Source: Aphelocoma coerulescens
Taxonomy: Eukaryota > Chordata > Aves > Passeriformes > Corvidae
Reading direction: 5' to 3'
Length of the DNA: 64,000 nucleotides
Assembly: GCF_041296385.1 (NCBI RefSeq)
Contig: NC_091023.1
Coordinates: 21,728,924-21,792,923 of the forward strand
A program made the position numbers and the translations under genes. This document shows, piece by piece, positions 36,531 through 51,300 of the stretch; within the stretch, counting starts at the first letter, position 1; each line of letters opens with the position of its first letter. The notes below the pieces were generated by a model. The model searched no databases, had not been told where the DNA came from, and saw nothing but the letters and a program-made list of their open reading frames with translations.

Positions 36531-39500
36531 CTGAAAAAGATGCAATTTGAAAACACTCCTAAAGAGCAGTAAATCACTTCCAATCTGCTTTGTGTGAGCT
36601 GCATTTGAAAGAGGATGGGGCGTGCTGGGGTTTGGGTAGGGCTGGGAGTCAGAGCAGAACCCTGGTCTGGGTCTGCCAGTGACTGGGTGGAGACCTTGAG
36701 CAAACTCTTTTATTCTTTCCTGCCTTTAACTCTGTCTAATCCATTCTGATTTTTTTATAACCAGGGCAGAGACAATCTTCCCATACCAAGGAGAAGGGGG
36801 AAGGCATGTAGGGATTCCCAGGCTGGGGAGGAGAGGGAGGTCAAGAGGCAGCCTCTGCCAGCCCCAGCTGTTTGGCACTGACCTATGCAGCTGCCTGCAG
36901 GTGCAGCAGCAAGTCTGTGCTCCTGCAGGGAACTAAGAGGCCTCTGAAAGAGGCCAGCCACCCCAGAGGGTTGTGTGGGACTGACTGATTTTGTGGAGGA
37001 GTCAATATGAGGAGTGCTTATGAAATTCTGCCAAAATAAGCAATGGGAAATAATGAACCAACTGAAAAACACTTCATAAAGGACACATTCCTGTACTTTG
37101 CAGGCATTAATCAGCATCAGTGGTGATGGGAAGTCCAGGAGATAATACAGATATGAAAATACTGTTGTACAGACGTTGTAACACATTCACCTGCTTATCT
37201 TAGTAAGTCTTAAAGCTTCTCATGTCTGGGAATCCGATTCACTGCACAATGACAAATGACACAAAATTGACATGTACAGGCAAGAACACACAGGCAAAGC
37301 AGAGAGAACAGAAACTTCCAAGGATCTCCAAAGCAAAGACACCTGAAGAGCTCCTGAACTGAAGGACCCAGAGAAGCATCATCTCTAACTGGCAATGAGA
37401 GGGGTAATAATCCTTCTGAAAACAATTACTTTTAAGAAAGTAAACTGAAGGCATATCAAATCACTTGTGATTTCTGAAAATCTCACTGTAGCATTATTGA
37501 GCTGTTCTTTACAGCCCAATAACACTATTCCTGTAAAATCTAGCAGCCCAAATGATTTAATAGCAGAGTAGCAACAACAAAATTCCTCATTGTAGCTGTG
37601 TAATGGGTGCATGTTTGGTTATGAGCCTTTGTGTCTCTTGCTGCACATAGACACCAGATCTACACGGTGAGGCACCCTGGAAAACTGGACACACCAACAG
37701 CACCCCTGCTCTATGCAAAATATCTGCAGATACCTCTGTCTGCCATGACAGCAACAATACAACCTCAGGAAGCCTCAGCTGCCATCCATGTAGGCAGACT
37801 AGAAGAAAAAGTTAAAAAAGAGAAAGAAGCATCATTAGAGAAACCACAGCAGCCTAGAAGGCTGTTATTTAATTGATGTCATAACCCAGGAGAGTGTATG
37901 ATCCTCTCTACACTGTGGTCATGTCACAGAGTGCTCTCTACATAGACTTTGAAACTGCAGCTGCTTTTTATAACAAGATCAGCTAAAACCATCTGAAAGT
38001 TAAATCGACACAAATACTTTGTAATACTTATCTGTGGCTGAAGTGAATCCCACACCCAGAAAGACATGACTTTGAATTTTAATTTTCAAATTTCTAGGTC
38101 TTGATTGCAGAATACTGCTTTTTCTACCCCCACATCTAGCATTTGCAGAACTTAATGAACAATGTCTCTAGCATTCAGAATTAGCAAAATACAGCTTAAT
38201 CTCCTTCTGTGTGCCAAACTTTGGCATTCCCTTGCTGTAGAAAGTGAGCACACTGGTTCTCAACAAATAGTTTCTTAGGCAAGATGAAAGAATTCATTAG
38301 TTTTCTATTTCTCATACCTTTCACTTCCTTCCCTATTCCAGACAAACTGAGCACCCAAATTTCCTATTTCTACTAATAATGGTGCTATAAAATTTCTGCT
38401 GGCAAATGTTATTATTCCAGCTGAGAAATTTACTCTAATAGCTGAGAAAAAAATCCTGCAGCTACCTCCGTGGTCTGTGCATCAGCCAGTAGAGGGTGCA
38501 GGCATTGTGGCTGCATTCCCCACACGCCTGAGCCGGCCACTGCTGCTGCTTCAGCTTCTTTCTAAGGTGGGCAAATATAATAAAGCACCTAACGTTGTGT
38601 TATGGGTCAGTTCAATGTTAAATAATGTGTACAAATTGAAAGGCACCTGTTTTTCTCAGCTTTTCGTTTTCTCTATTCACAGCTGTTCTCAGTGTTTACA
38701 GTGATGATGGGCTTGTGCTGCACACGTGAAATTCAGACTGCAAGAGAGGTTTGCAAGCTTACACTGCAAACCTGAGAGACGTCTCTGTGTGACATTTTCA
38801 TAGTCACGGGATTAAAAAAGGGGGATTTCCTATCAATAAAAAGGTTTATTTCTATTATTCAGCCTTCAATCAAACACACTTCCACTGAAATAAACCAAAA
38901 GTGTTTCTCTGACTCTGGGAATATTAGCTTGGAAAGGTGATGTCAGGTAGAGAGGGGTTAAGAGGTATTTGTGTGCAGAGGGATGTTGCAGCAGCCCTTG
39001 TTAAAGGGGGAATTATCCCAAGGCACCGTTTTCCGCCTTCCACAGCCACAGTCCTGGATGATGGGGCCCTTGATGGGCAGCCACAGTTCCACAGCACTTT
39101 TCAGCCCAGGTTTGTCCATATTTTGCAGCGAGGCTGGCACAGATTGAGTCAGACCATACCTGTAGGAGACCATGAACACATCTGCTACAGTCCAGCGTTT
39201 CACATCTGCAATTCCACTGGCAGTGCCTGCTCTACCCAACTGTCTTGGAGTCTGCTAAGGCCAAAATAAAACACTGGGATTTAGGGGGGATTTAGGCCAC
39301 AGGAACCTAAGCCCAGTGCTTCAGTCAGCCTAAAACTCTATTAGAGTCAGCTCAGCACCAGCAGAATAAATGAAAACACAATGTAGAACTTGGCAATACT
39401 GAATCATAGAGGTGAACAGCTATCAAGGAATGATCACAGTGCAATAATCACAAGATACAGACCATGAAAGGGTTTGTGGCAGGTGAAAACAAACACATTT

Positions 39501-41123
39501 ACACCACATCGAGCTAAAATTTGAGTCTAAAATGAAGGATATACTTTTATTTTGAGCAAGAATTTGTTGATCTAAAGGCCAAAACAAACATTCTTGTCTC
39601 TTCAGTGCATGCTAAACAACTGACAACATCTTTCAGCATTGTCTGAGGTTTGATTGCAGGTTACCTTTCAAAGATTAGACAAGATAAAGCACCTTGCATT
39701 CACACACCTATCTGACAAAATGACATCTCAGAGTGGCTTGATAAAATATGATGGTAAATTTTACAGGTCAATAATCTCTGCCTGGTAGGAGCAAAATCAG
39801 CATTGTCCACTCCTTTCCTACAGAGCTATCAGTGGTGGAAACAACCAGCAACATCCCAAATGAAATGTCTCAAATCTCAGTACAGTCCCTGCAGCCATCC
39901 AGTTCATCAAAGTAAGAAACAAGCTGAGGAGAGCTCATGTTCAATGATGCTCTGAGGGAAAATGACTGTCTGGCATCAGCACTGCAAGTAGGATGTGGCT
40001 GACTGATGATTTCGGATTGGTTTTTTGGAAAATACTGGGTAAATTGAGTAATTTGAACCAATCATGGAATATATGGTGCAACGCCACATTCTTCTGCCCT
40101 GCAGTCTCCCTTCTGGGAAATCTGGAGTGGTGGGGAGTACATTTATCAAGAAAATAATGACCCCAAACAGACTCCTTGAAGCCTAAGGTGGTTTTTTTTA
40201 TAAGAGGGCTCTAGGGAACTAATTAGGAGGAAATAGCTCCTCAATGTCCTGAATGAACTCCCACTGAGAAAATAAACAATTTACTGATTCATGCAACTCC
40301 AGACATCCAAAGATAGTCATCTTTATGACATGTTTTTTGCAAATATGGAACATAGAATGGCATGCAGAGGCAGTGTTTGATAATGAAAGAAAGGTATATA
40401 TTCAGGGACACACCCTTGTCATCATTATTTGAATTTTTATCTTTGAATTTGCCATTAAGGTATTCCAAAGAGGTGTGTAGTATATTATACAAAAATTAAG
40501 TTAAAAAGATGAGGTTACTTTCTACCTATTTTTATATCCTTTAACCAATTTCCTTGCCCTGCTATGTTCCATTCATTCTTTGGAAAATAGGAGGCGCAGG
40601 AGTTTTGGGCAGCAAAAGCTCTAGAAACAGCTTTGAAAACACACAGTTTTGCAAATATTGAATCTTTTGGGCTTGTCCCCAGAAGAGAAGGCCAAGCATT
40701 TTGATCAAGAAAGGAAAAAAGTCCTGAGAATGGAAAACAGCAGCAGTCCATGTATTCCAAAGCTACAGACACCCAGGAGTAACGTGGAGCATCAGAGGGA
40801 GGGCTGGCAAGAACGAAGGGCAGCACGTTAATATTTAGACTGAGCATCAGCAGAAACGTCCTGTCAGTGTGATGTGTGAAATTATCCTAAGGGAAGCAGC
40901 TGAAGCTTGTTGCTGACAACAATCACTTTTCAGCATTTCAGGCTGGCAGCTCTGTTTCTACACCAAACATTCTCATCAGTCCTTTTGTTTTCTGGTAAAC
41001 AAAAGATAAATGTATATAGTTGATATCATCAGCAGTGGACCCATATGAATAGGTTGGTGTTGTGAGAAGCTGTAATGGAAAGCTTGAGCCTGGTGGAAAA
41101 AGTGAGCAGGGGCCCCCAACATA

Positions 41124-41480
41124 AAAAGGACATGGACCTGTTGGAGTGAGGCCAGAGGAAGACACAAAGATGCACCGAGGGCTGGAAACCCTCTGCTCTG
41201 GAGCCAAGCTGGGACAGCTGGGAGTGTTCACCTGGAGAAGAGAAGGCTCCAGGGAGACATTAAAGCTCTTCCCAGCGCCTAAAGGAGCTACAAAAGAGCT
41301 GGAGAGGAACTATGAACAAGGGCATGGAGTAATAGGACAAGAGGGAATGGCCTTAAACTGATAGAGAGCAGGTTTATATTAGAGATAAGGAAGAAATTCT
41401 TTACTGAGAGGGTGGTGAGGTGCTGGAATATGTTGCTTAAAGAAGCCCAAGGTCAGGTTGGAAGGGTCTTCGAGCAACAT
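41124..41480 (+). mobile_element. CR1 LINE fragment (about 350 bp)
   Basis: Begins AAAAGGACATGGACCTGTTGG and AGTGAGGCCAGAGGAAG, continues with GAGAAGAGAAGGCTCCAGGG, TTAAACTGATAGAGAGCAGG, AAGGAAGAAATTCTTTACTG, AGAGGGTGGTGAGGTGCTGG, and stops within the GGTCTTCGAGCAAC part. The longest CR1 copy in plus orientation here. It lacks the terminal ATTCTATGA-type repeats, so it has lost its 3' end as well as the 5' part. Confidence 0.93.
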
Positions 41481-44400
41481 CTTTGTGCTTGGGACCCGTG
41501 AATAAAACTGTGGGTCAAAATTATTTGAGATCTACAAAATGTTGTTCATCAAATCAATGTCAGAATAAATTGTATCTGGCTTCTAAAAGAATTTTGCTAG
41601 AAGGAAAATTTAGAGAGTTCATTCTGCCTAGATATCACCCAAAAGAAGATTTATGTATTATAAGGTTTATGTCATTGTATATCGGTGAAACGTGATTGCA
41701 TACAACTTCCAATTTCACCCTCCTTTCTGGCCAGTTCTCAGAAAAAGGCATCCAAACCAGCAGTCATTTATCCTTGATTTAAGCACAATTTGATGCCTGC
41801 TTAATATACACACAAGTAATAATTCAAGACAGCACAAAGTGTGCATTTGACAGGCTTCCAAAAGACACCAATGCATTTAAACATTTTTGCATTTACAGGC
41901 ATAAATTCACGGGTCTCTCTCACAGGAGATGACTTGAAAAATTCTGTGCACTAATATGTTCTCTACAGAGTACTCATTTGTTCACTGTTTTAGCTGCATG
42001 TTCTTCATGCTTTATTTCCTGTAATGCTTACAGGATTGTGATATTCAGAGACCCCATTACTATTTACCCATACACCACCATCACCACTCAAAACACCCAA
42101 AAAATGGGGATTTGCAGGATTTTTCCACTGCACAGATTGTAATGATTATAACAGTCTACAGAAACTCTCTATAAAATATGACTGACAAAACTATGCCCTA
42201 GAGAGCAATGGTTAAATAATAATATACATACATAATGTCATTGTTATATTGATTTATACAGATGTGACATTACCTACACTTTATGTGAAAGAAAAAAGAC
42301 AGTTAATAAAAGGAAAAACAAGTCATATAACTTATTCAATCAAGAAAAAAAACTTAAACCAATATTAAACAACATATATACATTATTCTCCATCTCACAC
42401 CTGCCTTCTGAAACATCCCCAAAGCAAGTGTTTTACAAATAAAAGAGCAAACCAGCTCCTAGATCAAACTTCTTGCTATTCACAGCATGTTTGATCAGAC
42501 TTGGCCAGAAAAAAGATTTCTCTAAACAAATCCCTCTAAATGAAACATCTTTTCCCCCCAAACCCATCAGCTCATTATTGGTTCTTTAGGAAACTGTGCA
42601 CCATTAAGAGTGAAGGGTCTGCTCAAGTTATTCATGAACTTGTTGCTGAAGGAGGATTAAAACATATCTTAGCCTACACTGGAAGATTTTGAAGGTACAT
42701 AGATTTACCATCTGCAGAAAAAAAAAGGTAGCAACACACTCCTGTACACAGACCTTGCTAAATTCATAATAAAATTCTTGAGTGCAAAAAAACCCACAAA
42801 ACCAAGTAAAAGGCACTCTGACCAATCATTATTGCAGTCAACATATGTTTCTGAAATTGTTTTTTGACTCAAATAAAACTGAGGCCAGAGGACACCTGGA
42901 GGCCTCTGGCTCCTAATGAAAGAAACACACCTACTGAGACAAGATCAGATTTTTGTGTCATTTTTTTTCTGTTAAAATACAGATGGTGTTTCCAATGCTT
43001 CACAGCCCAAACTTCTCCCCTTCAGCTCTGTTGTGATGAAATGACCAGACTGAAAAAAGGCTCTTGCTCAGATTAAACCCCAATGTCTTCAGGGATTCCC
43101 TAACCCATCTAAAACACAGGTCTCTACAGAGGATACTTGGTTCAAAAGGACAGAAAATTAAAATATTAAGGGAAATATAATGGAAGATATAAATCCTTAC
43201 CCTCATCCAGATTTAATATTTGACTGTTCCAATGACATAATTGTGTAAAGCAAGCAAAATGGGATGAAGACAGAATGGTAAACTCAGAGGAGAAAGTTAC
43301 AGCAGGGTTTTTTCTGCACTCCTTTTTATGTAAAATGTAAATAATTTAGAACCTGTGTACCAAATTTGCACCTCATTTTCTGCTGTAAGTTATTATGTGT
43401 ACAAGATAATTTTTTATGCTGTATCAATTTTTAAATAGACTAAATTCCTCAGATTACACAACATACCAAAAATAAAACACCAGCTTCATGAAAGCCAGTG
43501 GCCTTAATGCAATAAAAACAGGCAGATAAAGTGAAACTTGGCAGCTAAATAATACATTAAGATCAAACATACCAAAAGAAGCAAAGTATTTACAATGTTG
43601 GGATGCTATATCTTAATACATATTTATTCAGTATATCTACAGTATGGAATGGAGCATAGAAGCCAACAAGAAAAAGTCTAAGTCAGTGAGGAGAGGCAAT
43701 AAATGCCTTCTCCTGGCAGCTGGATGCTTGGAATGATCTAAGCTAACTGCTAAAAACACTGAGTGAATCAAGAAACAGAGAACTTTGCAGTGAGCAGGAA
43801 GACAGACACCAAATGACTGTCAGACGTTGTGACAGAAATCTGAAACACTTTGCACAGTATCTGAATCCCAGCCTGACTTCAGGATCCAGGCACAGTCACC
43901 CCTCTGCAGTGTCTCCCACGGACAAGGTCACAAGCATTTGGCAAATGAAGGTGGCCTCTGACTGCACCGAGTGTGGTGGAGGGGCCAAGGCCTCCTGTCC
44001 CTGACAAACCCGACAGCCAAACCAAGAGAGAAAAAATACTCCCTTTCTTCTAGCTTTAAATCCACCTAGGGAGGCAGCATGGATGGTGATAGAGCCAGGA
44101 AAGGGCATATAAATACTTCAGGACAGCTTCCACTCAGAGCCCGCAGGACTTTATTTTAATAGTTCCACAAGTACAAAAACCAGCTGATAGTCTCCTTTGA
44201 AAGCTGCTGTGTGCCACTGACAGCTGAGATGATTTACAGGAGCCATCAGAAACTTCAGCCTGCTCCTCTCAACAGTTCATTTTAATTCAAGAAAACAAAG
44301 TAAAATGGGCGCACATTAGGCTCTCCTGCTGTCTTAAATCATGAAATAATTGTGTTGAAATTCATCATGACCTTGTGTTGTGCTTCTCTAAATATCTCAG

Positions 44401-47400
44401 AATTATTCTTCTAAAGTAAACCAAATCAAAGAAACCTATGCTGCCAAATAAAAAGAGCCTAATATTGATAACAAGCTTTCTTTTCCACCAACAGCCAGAC
44501 CATTACCACTCCCAGGCTGACAATGCCTGTAAATTAAAATATCCAGTGACATTTAAGCAAGTGGAGACTTGACAGAAATTCCCATCAAGCCCTCCTTGCA
44601 AGGTTAAGAGAAGACCTTCAAAAGAAAAGGAATTTGATTGGTGATACATTTCCCAGGTCGAGAGGGGCTTCATATTGTGCCCTAATGTATTGCTTCATTA
44701 TATCATTTATATGCTTCAGCTCTAGCATCAGTCATCACTAACGACCCAGGCCACCCTCATCCTTCACACAGCACTCATCAGAACTGGCTGCTCTCAACAT
44801 CTTTGTCCCTTTTTGACCAAGGTACTGGTTGCCATCTAAATTCATTATCATCAACACATGACAGCTACAGAATTAGCTGCAGAAAAGGAAGATTAGATTC
44901 CCAAAAGCAGAATTCTGGTCCTTTCAGCGGGGAGCTGAGCAGTGCCACTACCAGATTGCAGAGGTCCTCACCTCTCAGGCTGTGCTGCTGGTTATGAGCA
45001 GCTGCTCTGAAGCTCCACCAGTGGAATTGGCTTGCAGCTACCTTTCCCTTTCAATCCAAAATGCAAGAAAACTTCTTTAGTGTTCTCCATCTGCAAGCGT
45101 GTCACTGCTTTACTCTGCAGAAGAATAAAGGCCTTGTGCTGCTACTAACACAGGTCTTTGCAGGGATAGAGGGGCTTAGAGAGGTCTCTGCTTCCTCCTT
45201 TCAGCACAGTGTGCCCTTTCAGGAGTGCTTTTGAATCCTCCGTGGGACCTCCACCTCAAAGTTGCCAAAACAAACCCTCTTCTGCCTCTTCCAAGCCTTT
45301 TCCTCCTAGCTACAGTTTTATCACAAAATGGTCCAAATAATGGAATAATCCAAAACTGAAAGGACATCTTAAATCCTCCCTTCAGTCTTGCTGCTCCATC
45401 CCAAAGGAGGAGACAGCTATTCCTCAGCAATGTTTGCCAAGCCAAATGCGCTTTGTATTGCCAGTACCTGTCCTGTGCTTCAATCCAAAGAGTAATGCCA
45501 CCATTCCGGAGCAATTGACACAATCCGGAACAGCCGGTCATTATAAATCACAATGTCCTAATGAAGGATAAAAAGAAAAGGAACATTTATGTGGCAGACA
45601 TATTTCACAGCACATTTACACTGGCATTTTTCAAGAGCTGAAAAGGTATATGGACAGGGGGTGAGAAAGGAGAAGTGAAATAAAGAACTATGATATACTC
45701 ACAGGATGTCTGTTCTGAGCACAGACAATTTTCTGAAAACTTTTTAAAGGTCATGGTTGCTAGAATTTACACTGAAAACTTGAAGTTTTTTTCCCTTCAC
45801 TTTGCTGATCTTAATATGTCCTTCTCCTTTGTGATTTCATGCCATGCCAAAGCTAGTTACTAACTTTCTTAGGCTTGTTGTTACTATTCAAGGAGTATTA
45901 TATTTATGATGCACTATATTACTGTAATAATTAATAACAATTTACTTCAGAGTTTTCATTAGTGTGATCACTGACTTGAAATGCAGTGCAGAACACAACA
46001 AAATAATAATATTAATAATAGAGATACAAACAAGAGATGCAACTGTCTGTATACTTCAAGGAAGTGGCACCTCTTTTAAGGAGAACTTGCTGGTTTTTAG
46101 CAGTATTTAACCAGCATGAAAGGAAACCTCCTGTGAGCATGTGAGCTTTGATGTCTGAAGAATTTTTATTGCCATGTAATTGTTTTAGTTCATTTCTCCT
46201 GTGCCATTCTGAAGGCTTCATTGTCACTAGTATTCCAGATAAAATTCAATAATTGAGATCCTTAATTTTTAATCTGCCTGCTTGACCTTGATACCTTTAA
46301 CTGGCAGAGAACCCCCACGTCAGACATCACGGCGACAGAAAAATGCCATACAGCACTTAATGCTCCTTGTTAGGCTTCAAACATCTTACTTTTCTTCTCC
46401 TCTTTTTTTCTTTCTTCCTTTTTTTTGTCTCCACGAGGGATTGCTCACACAGCTGGTGAGGGATGAGCAGGTTAATGACAGGACCATAAAATAAAACTCC
46501 ACTTAAAGTCAGAGTGAGCATAGCAGCAAGTACCAGGATCTCCTGAAAACCTAAATGAGTCTGCCAAAATGGTTACATATGTAGCAGGAGCCGCAAGTAA
46601 ATGCAAGTCTATGGTCCTAAAGAGTAAGCATAATCACTATTTTATCTCCATTTAAGTGATACATTAGGACAGAAGGAACACAACTGCATTCCTTGCTGCA
46701 CAAACAGATATTTTAACAGTGGTAGCATTTTATGCAAACTACCTATTAAGCTACTAAGAAAGCGCCAAAAAAACGTAGCAAAGTAATTAAATAATGGACA
46801 AGGCCTGAGGTTTATTATAAACCTTCCAAACCATAAAAGCAATGCCAAAAGATAGTATAAATTTTGTATTGTTTGAATGGACTCTTGGAGTCCTGGACTC
46901 TAATCTACTCTTTATTACTCATCCACAAAACATCTAGCAATTTTTATTACAAGTCCCATCCATTACAGTATTAAACTTAAATTCAATATACACTGCAAGG
47001 TCGTGATCCTGTTGGTGATGAAAAGCTGTGCCTTGTAGAGCCTGCTTCATTTAAGGCTTAGATCTCTTGACCTATTAAAAAAAAAATGAGCCTCACAAAA
47101 GGCAGACTCCGATGTCAGAAGGAGTCGGCTCTGCATCCAAGTGGAAAGTTTACTTAGTATCTCCAAAAGATTTAATGGCATGCCAGGCCCGATTTATAAA
47201 GCCCTTCTGATGTTCATGTTCTGGAAGAAAACCCCTCTGGTTATCTGATGTCGAAGTTGAAATTAGTCCTTTGGATCAAATAACCACAACAAATAACAAT
47301 TTAAGCCAACTGAATGTGCGTTTTACCTGCCCCTGGCTACAGTGAGTCCATAATCTTTGGAATCACTTCCATTTTACTCAATATTTGCTAAGTTGTACGT

Positions 47401-48023
47401 TAGACTTTGCAGTACTGCACCAGCAAATGTAATATCATGAGTAATGCTGGTTTGCAAAAGGTAAATAGCACATTCTGGTCTGAATATATACTAAGGATGA
47501 AGTCAGAGTGACATAGTCCAACCTGTGACATTACTGAATTACAGAGGATCTTATATTCTTAATATTTGGAAACAGGTGCTTACACTGGAAAAAGAAAACC
47601 CAATTGTTAAAACATTTTCACATCTTTATCACCTTTTCCTTGCTTCATTATTTTCCTTGCTCCCATCTTATTACCTCTTTAGCATCTGAAATTGAGTGAT
47701 TGCTTCATCTTGGGAGCAGTGTGATACTTTATATTGTTGACATTTTGATTCTGGAGCACGCAGCCAGGATTTGTCAAACAAACAACGTAAAGCATGAGTT
47801 CTTGATGTGGTAGGTCAATTAATACTAATTGTAGCACTCCTGTTATCTCACTGCCCTTGTCTCTTGCCACAAACTGTCCAGATAAGGACTTCTGCGAGAT
47901 AACAAACCCAGACCAGATACATCACCCATCCCAAGGTAGAAAACTGCACAAAACCTGTCTACTTATTGCTTAGCAACAGCATAGCATTGCCTTAGTATCC
48001 TGATTTGCCAAGGCAGTTATTTT
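41481..48023. other. Intergenic sequence between CR1 copies
   Basis: No gene recognised. Unique AT-rich sequence. A 121-codon minus-strand frame at 45,176-45,541 has no known domain. A possible conserved block with a short inverted repeat lies near 47,095-47,350. Confidence 0.55.
47095..47350. other. Possible conserved non-coding element
   Basis: Unique sequence with a short inverted repeat (GACTCC at 47,105 and GGAGTC at 47,121) and scattered CpGs. Low-confidence call from composition alone. Confidence 0.2.
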
Positions 48024-48392
48024 GCAGAATCATAAAATTGTTTAGGTTGGAAAAGACCTCCAAGACTGCCAGCTCCAACTTCCAACCCAGCACTGCCACA
48101 CCCACCACGAAACCATGCCCCCAAGTGCCACATCTACTTTTAAATACCACCAGGGGTGGACTCCATCATTCCACCAGCCTGTTCCAAAGCTTGCAAGCCC
48201 ATTCAGTGAAGTTTTTCATGGTATCCCATCTAAACACACACCCACCCACTGGAGCAACTTGAGGCCATCTCCTCTTACTCTGTAACTTGTTACCTGGGAG
48301 AAGAGACCAACACCCCCTGCCTACACCTTCTTTCAGGTAGTTGCAGAGAGCAATAAACTCTCCTCCACAAGCTTCCTTTTGTCCAAGCTCAG
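48024..48392 (-). mobile_element. CR1 LINE 3' fragment
   Basis: The plus strand reads the reverse complement of a CR1 3' end: AATCATAAAATTGTTTAGG and TTGGAAAAGACCTCCAAGAC, then the CCAACCCAGCACTGCCACACC segment, and CTTGAGGCCATCTCCTCTTAC further in. The element is on the minus strand with its 3' terminus at 48,024. A 143-codon minus-strand frame at 48,166-48,597 partly overlaps it and is not a gene. Confidence 0.93.
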
Positions 48393-51300
48393 GAATGCAT
48401 GAGGATAAATAAAAAAACATCTCTATGATATTTTTATTTTCTGTCTGCACATGAAGATGATCTTTTCCTTTTCCACCCAGAACTCTCCTCATGGAGGTAC
48501 TGAATTGGTCTAGTAAAAGTCTTTCTTCCATCTCCAAAACTCGTGAGACGGGATCAGTTGTACCTTCATATTTAGGGACATATTTACTGTTAGCCACACA
48601 ATTTTGACCTCTCTGGTATGAAGAATTACTTTCAAGTCAGTTTTCTGTAGCAAAATACCTGCTTGTGAATGGTTGCCAGGAATAAGGTTTCCTAGTCTGG
48701 CCTAATGAACTGACCCAGAATAGAGGAAAAAAGAACTGGGTTTCTAGCAAGGGTGCTGGGATTTGTAAACCATGCTGGGAATGCAAGGATACTGTGGCAA
48801 AAACACAGCCATTGCTGACTACCTTGTTCCCACTGTGAAAACAATGGTAGAGGCCATCCCAGAAATTTAAACAGTGAGTGCAGGATGAAGAGTGGAAGAC
48901 ATATTTCATAAATGGAGACTAAAAGAAAAAAAAAAATTTCAAACACTTAGAGACTTCTTGTGTCACTCCCATTGTTAGGGATGGGAGCTGAGCCAAAGTG
49001 GTTATACTTAAAGGGAAGAGACAGTTTGGAACTGTTAAATGGAAATATTTTGTACAAAACGTGTAATTAAATTGTGGAACACTCTTTCATTGTAAAATAC
49101 TTTGCCTAACAGCTTCGGAGGATGTAAAAAATACATAGATTTTGTAGACATAGGGACACATGCAATATATCATAACAATTACTCTAAAAGAGTGTATTAC
49201 TCCCTATTTGTAACACAGAAAAAATACATCTTCCTATTCAAGATACAGTGCTATCAACCACTGGGGTAAATATTAAAAGTGCTCCCTAGAAGTACATGTC
49301 TATAACTGGCAAAGCAAACAAGAAACTATGAAAAAAAACCAATTTTCACACTTCAAGGAATGGTGTAACACTGATCCTTAAATGCAGAGCTGAGCCTCAT
49401 GTCCTCATTAAAAAGATGTGTTTTCTACAGACAGACAAGGAAATTGAGTAAAGCACATACAAGTTAATTCACAGTTCATTGATGGAACTCTTGATCTACT
49501 GAGGGTCAAGTGATTAAATCATTGACCACCTCAGCCATTAGTGAGCAAAGCCATGTCACTTGCAGATGGTTTATAGCTGAGGTGACATTACAGGAATGAG
49601 CAGGTGGACAGGTGATGAGCACTGATTATGCTTTCTATCCACAGAAATAGGTGAGGGGGAAAAAATAATAAAAATCCCCAGGCAATAACTTAGAACAATT
49701 ATTTGGCAGCACAGAATATTTTGAAGACACCAGAAAAATACGAAGTGTAGGAAGGCAAGAAAAGGTTGATTCCTCATTACAGAAAGAAGGCAAAGCTTGC
49801 CCTTCTCTCATACCAGCAGGAGCTTAGTGACACCTCATTATTTTGGAAGTTACTACTACAAACAGCTCTACCAAACATCGAGTGACTGAAGCACCTGCTT
49901 CCCCTTTTACCTTTGTCTCTGAAAAGCATCGAGCTTAACATTATTCTCTTTAGAGTTAGGTTGGCCTTTTTTGTCTTGTCTCATACCAAAATATTCATTT
50001 TTGAGGGGAAAATCCCTCAAAATAGCATATCTGAAAGAATAATAGCACCAGCAACCATCAAACTGCAGTAATACAAACGTTCACTGAGCAAAACAGTAGG
50101 TCTGTCTCAGGAATTAGAGCTGTTAACATTGCTCTGCAAAGACATCAAAGCTTCTAATTTAATGGTTACTGAGGGGTCTTGTTCTCAAACTTTCATTACA
50201 TTTCACAAAAGAAGTTAAAATTATTCTTCCTTTCACTCAGCACATGATACTTTACAAAAATAAACAGTAAAATTCAAGTAATCTCTGAAGAGATTTTGGA
50301 TACAAATCTCTGAACACACTCAGTGGCCTTTCAGGAACGTGCAGCAGACCAGAGGAAAACACAGATCATCGGTGACAACAGTGTAAATTTTACCTCTCTC
50401 TGCTGAAAGACATAACATTGGCTGTAAAAATGAATCATTAAGATCCCCCAGAACCTCAAGAGCAAGAAGGAGGTTTGAAATGTGGGAAAGAAATGACAGT
50501 GTTATTACTTGAGTTGTACTTCCTACTTGCTAGAACTTTTTTTTTTTTTTAATTATCTACAACTAAACTAGATATGATTCTGAGAGTTAGGAGAAACTCA
50601 GCACTGTTCTATTTTCTGTGGCCAGAAACTGTGGAAAAATATTCCTAGATGAGAGTAGGCTGCTTGCACATCAAGTTGGGAATAATCCATACTCACTCTG
50701 CACTAACAAAATACTCCTACATTAGTGGCTAATCTAATCCCAACAGATGTATGAAAACTCTCCTACTATGATGAGTGAACTCTGATTTCAATTTTTAAAA
50801 AAAATATCTACTTACTGTTGTACTGTGCCTTTTATTTATAGATACCAGGATTTAAAATTACCTGGAATTACCTTAGGTGGCTATGGCACTTTCAGCATGC
50901 AACAAATATTATTTCCTGATTTAAGACACAGGGAAAGCCTAATATGCAAACTTTACTTTGGTTTTTGAATAAAAATAGTTGAGAAGAGATAGCATTTCCT
51001 TGAAGGCTCTTGTGGATTCATAAAGCAACCCATATCTGCCTACCTAAAATATTCATTAGATCGTGCTAAAAAAAAGGGGGGGAAATAATGGGCTTTACAA
51101 AGGGTATATTTTGTAGAAGTAAGTATGAGAAAATTGATGTGAATTAAATAGAGTCCAGAAAATCAAGTGTAGCAAAGGAAGGACTGGCTATGCTTGTTCC
51201 AATAAAACATTTACAGAATGTGTCACAAATGGGAACCGGAGCTGGTGTGCAGAAGCAAAGGATGGGGAAAATAGCATCAAGGATAAAATGATGGTGTTAA

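Larger units (their letters stand above)
31581..41123. other. Upstream intergenic sequence, proximal part
   Basis: No supported gene. AT-rich unique sequence with a donor-like GTAAGTGAGA on the minus strand at 31,700, an AT microsatellite and CR1 tail near 33.65-33.74 kb, and a possible conserved non-coding block at 36,280-36,530. Open frames at 36,755-37,186 and 38,937-39,269 have no recognisable domains. Confidence 0.6.

Noticed and set aside
38937..39269. Overlapping plus and minus open frames of about 100 codons
   Set aside because: Could be an unrecognised transposon or retrocopy piece, but neither strand shows a known motif, poly-A tail or target-site duplication.
48166..48597. 143-codon minus-strand open frame
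   Set aside because: About half is CR1 retroposon tail sequence and the remainder has no domain.
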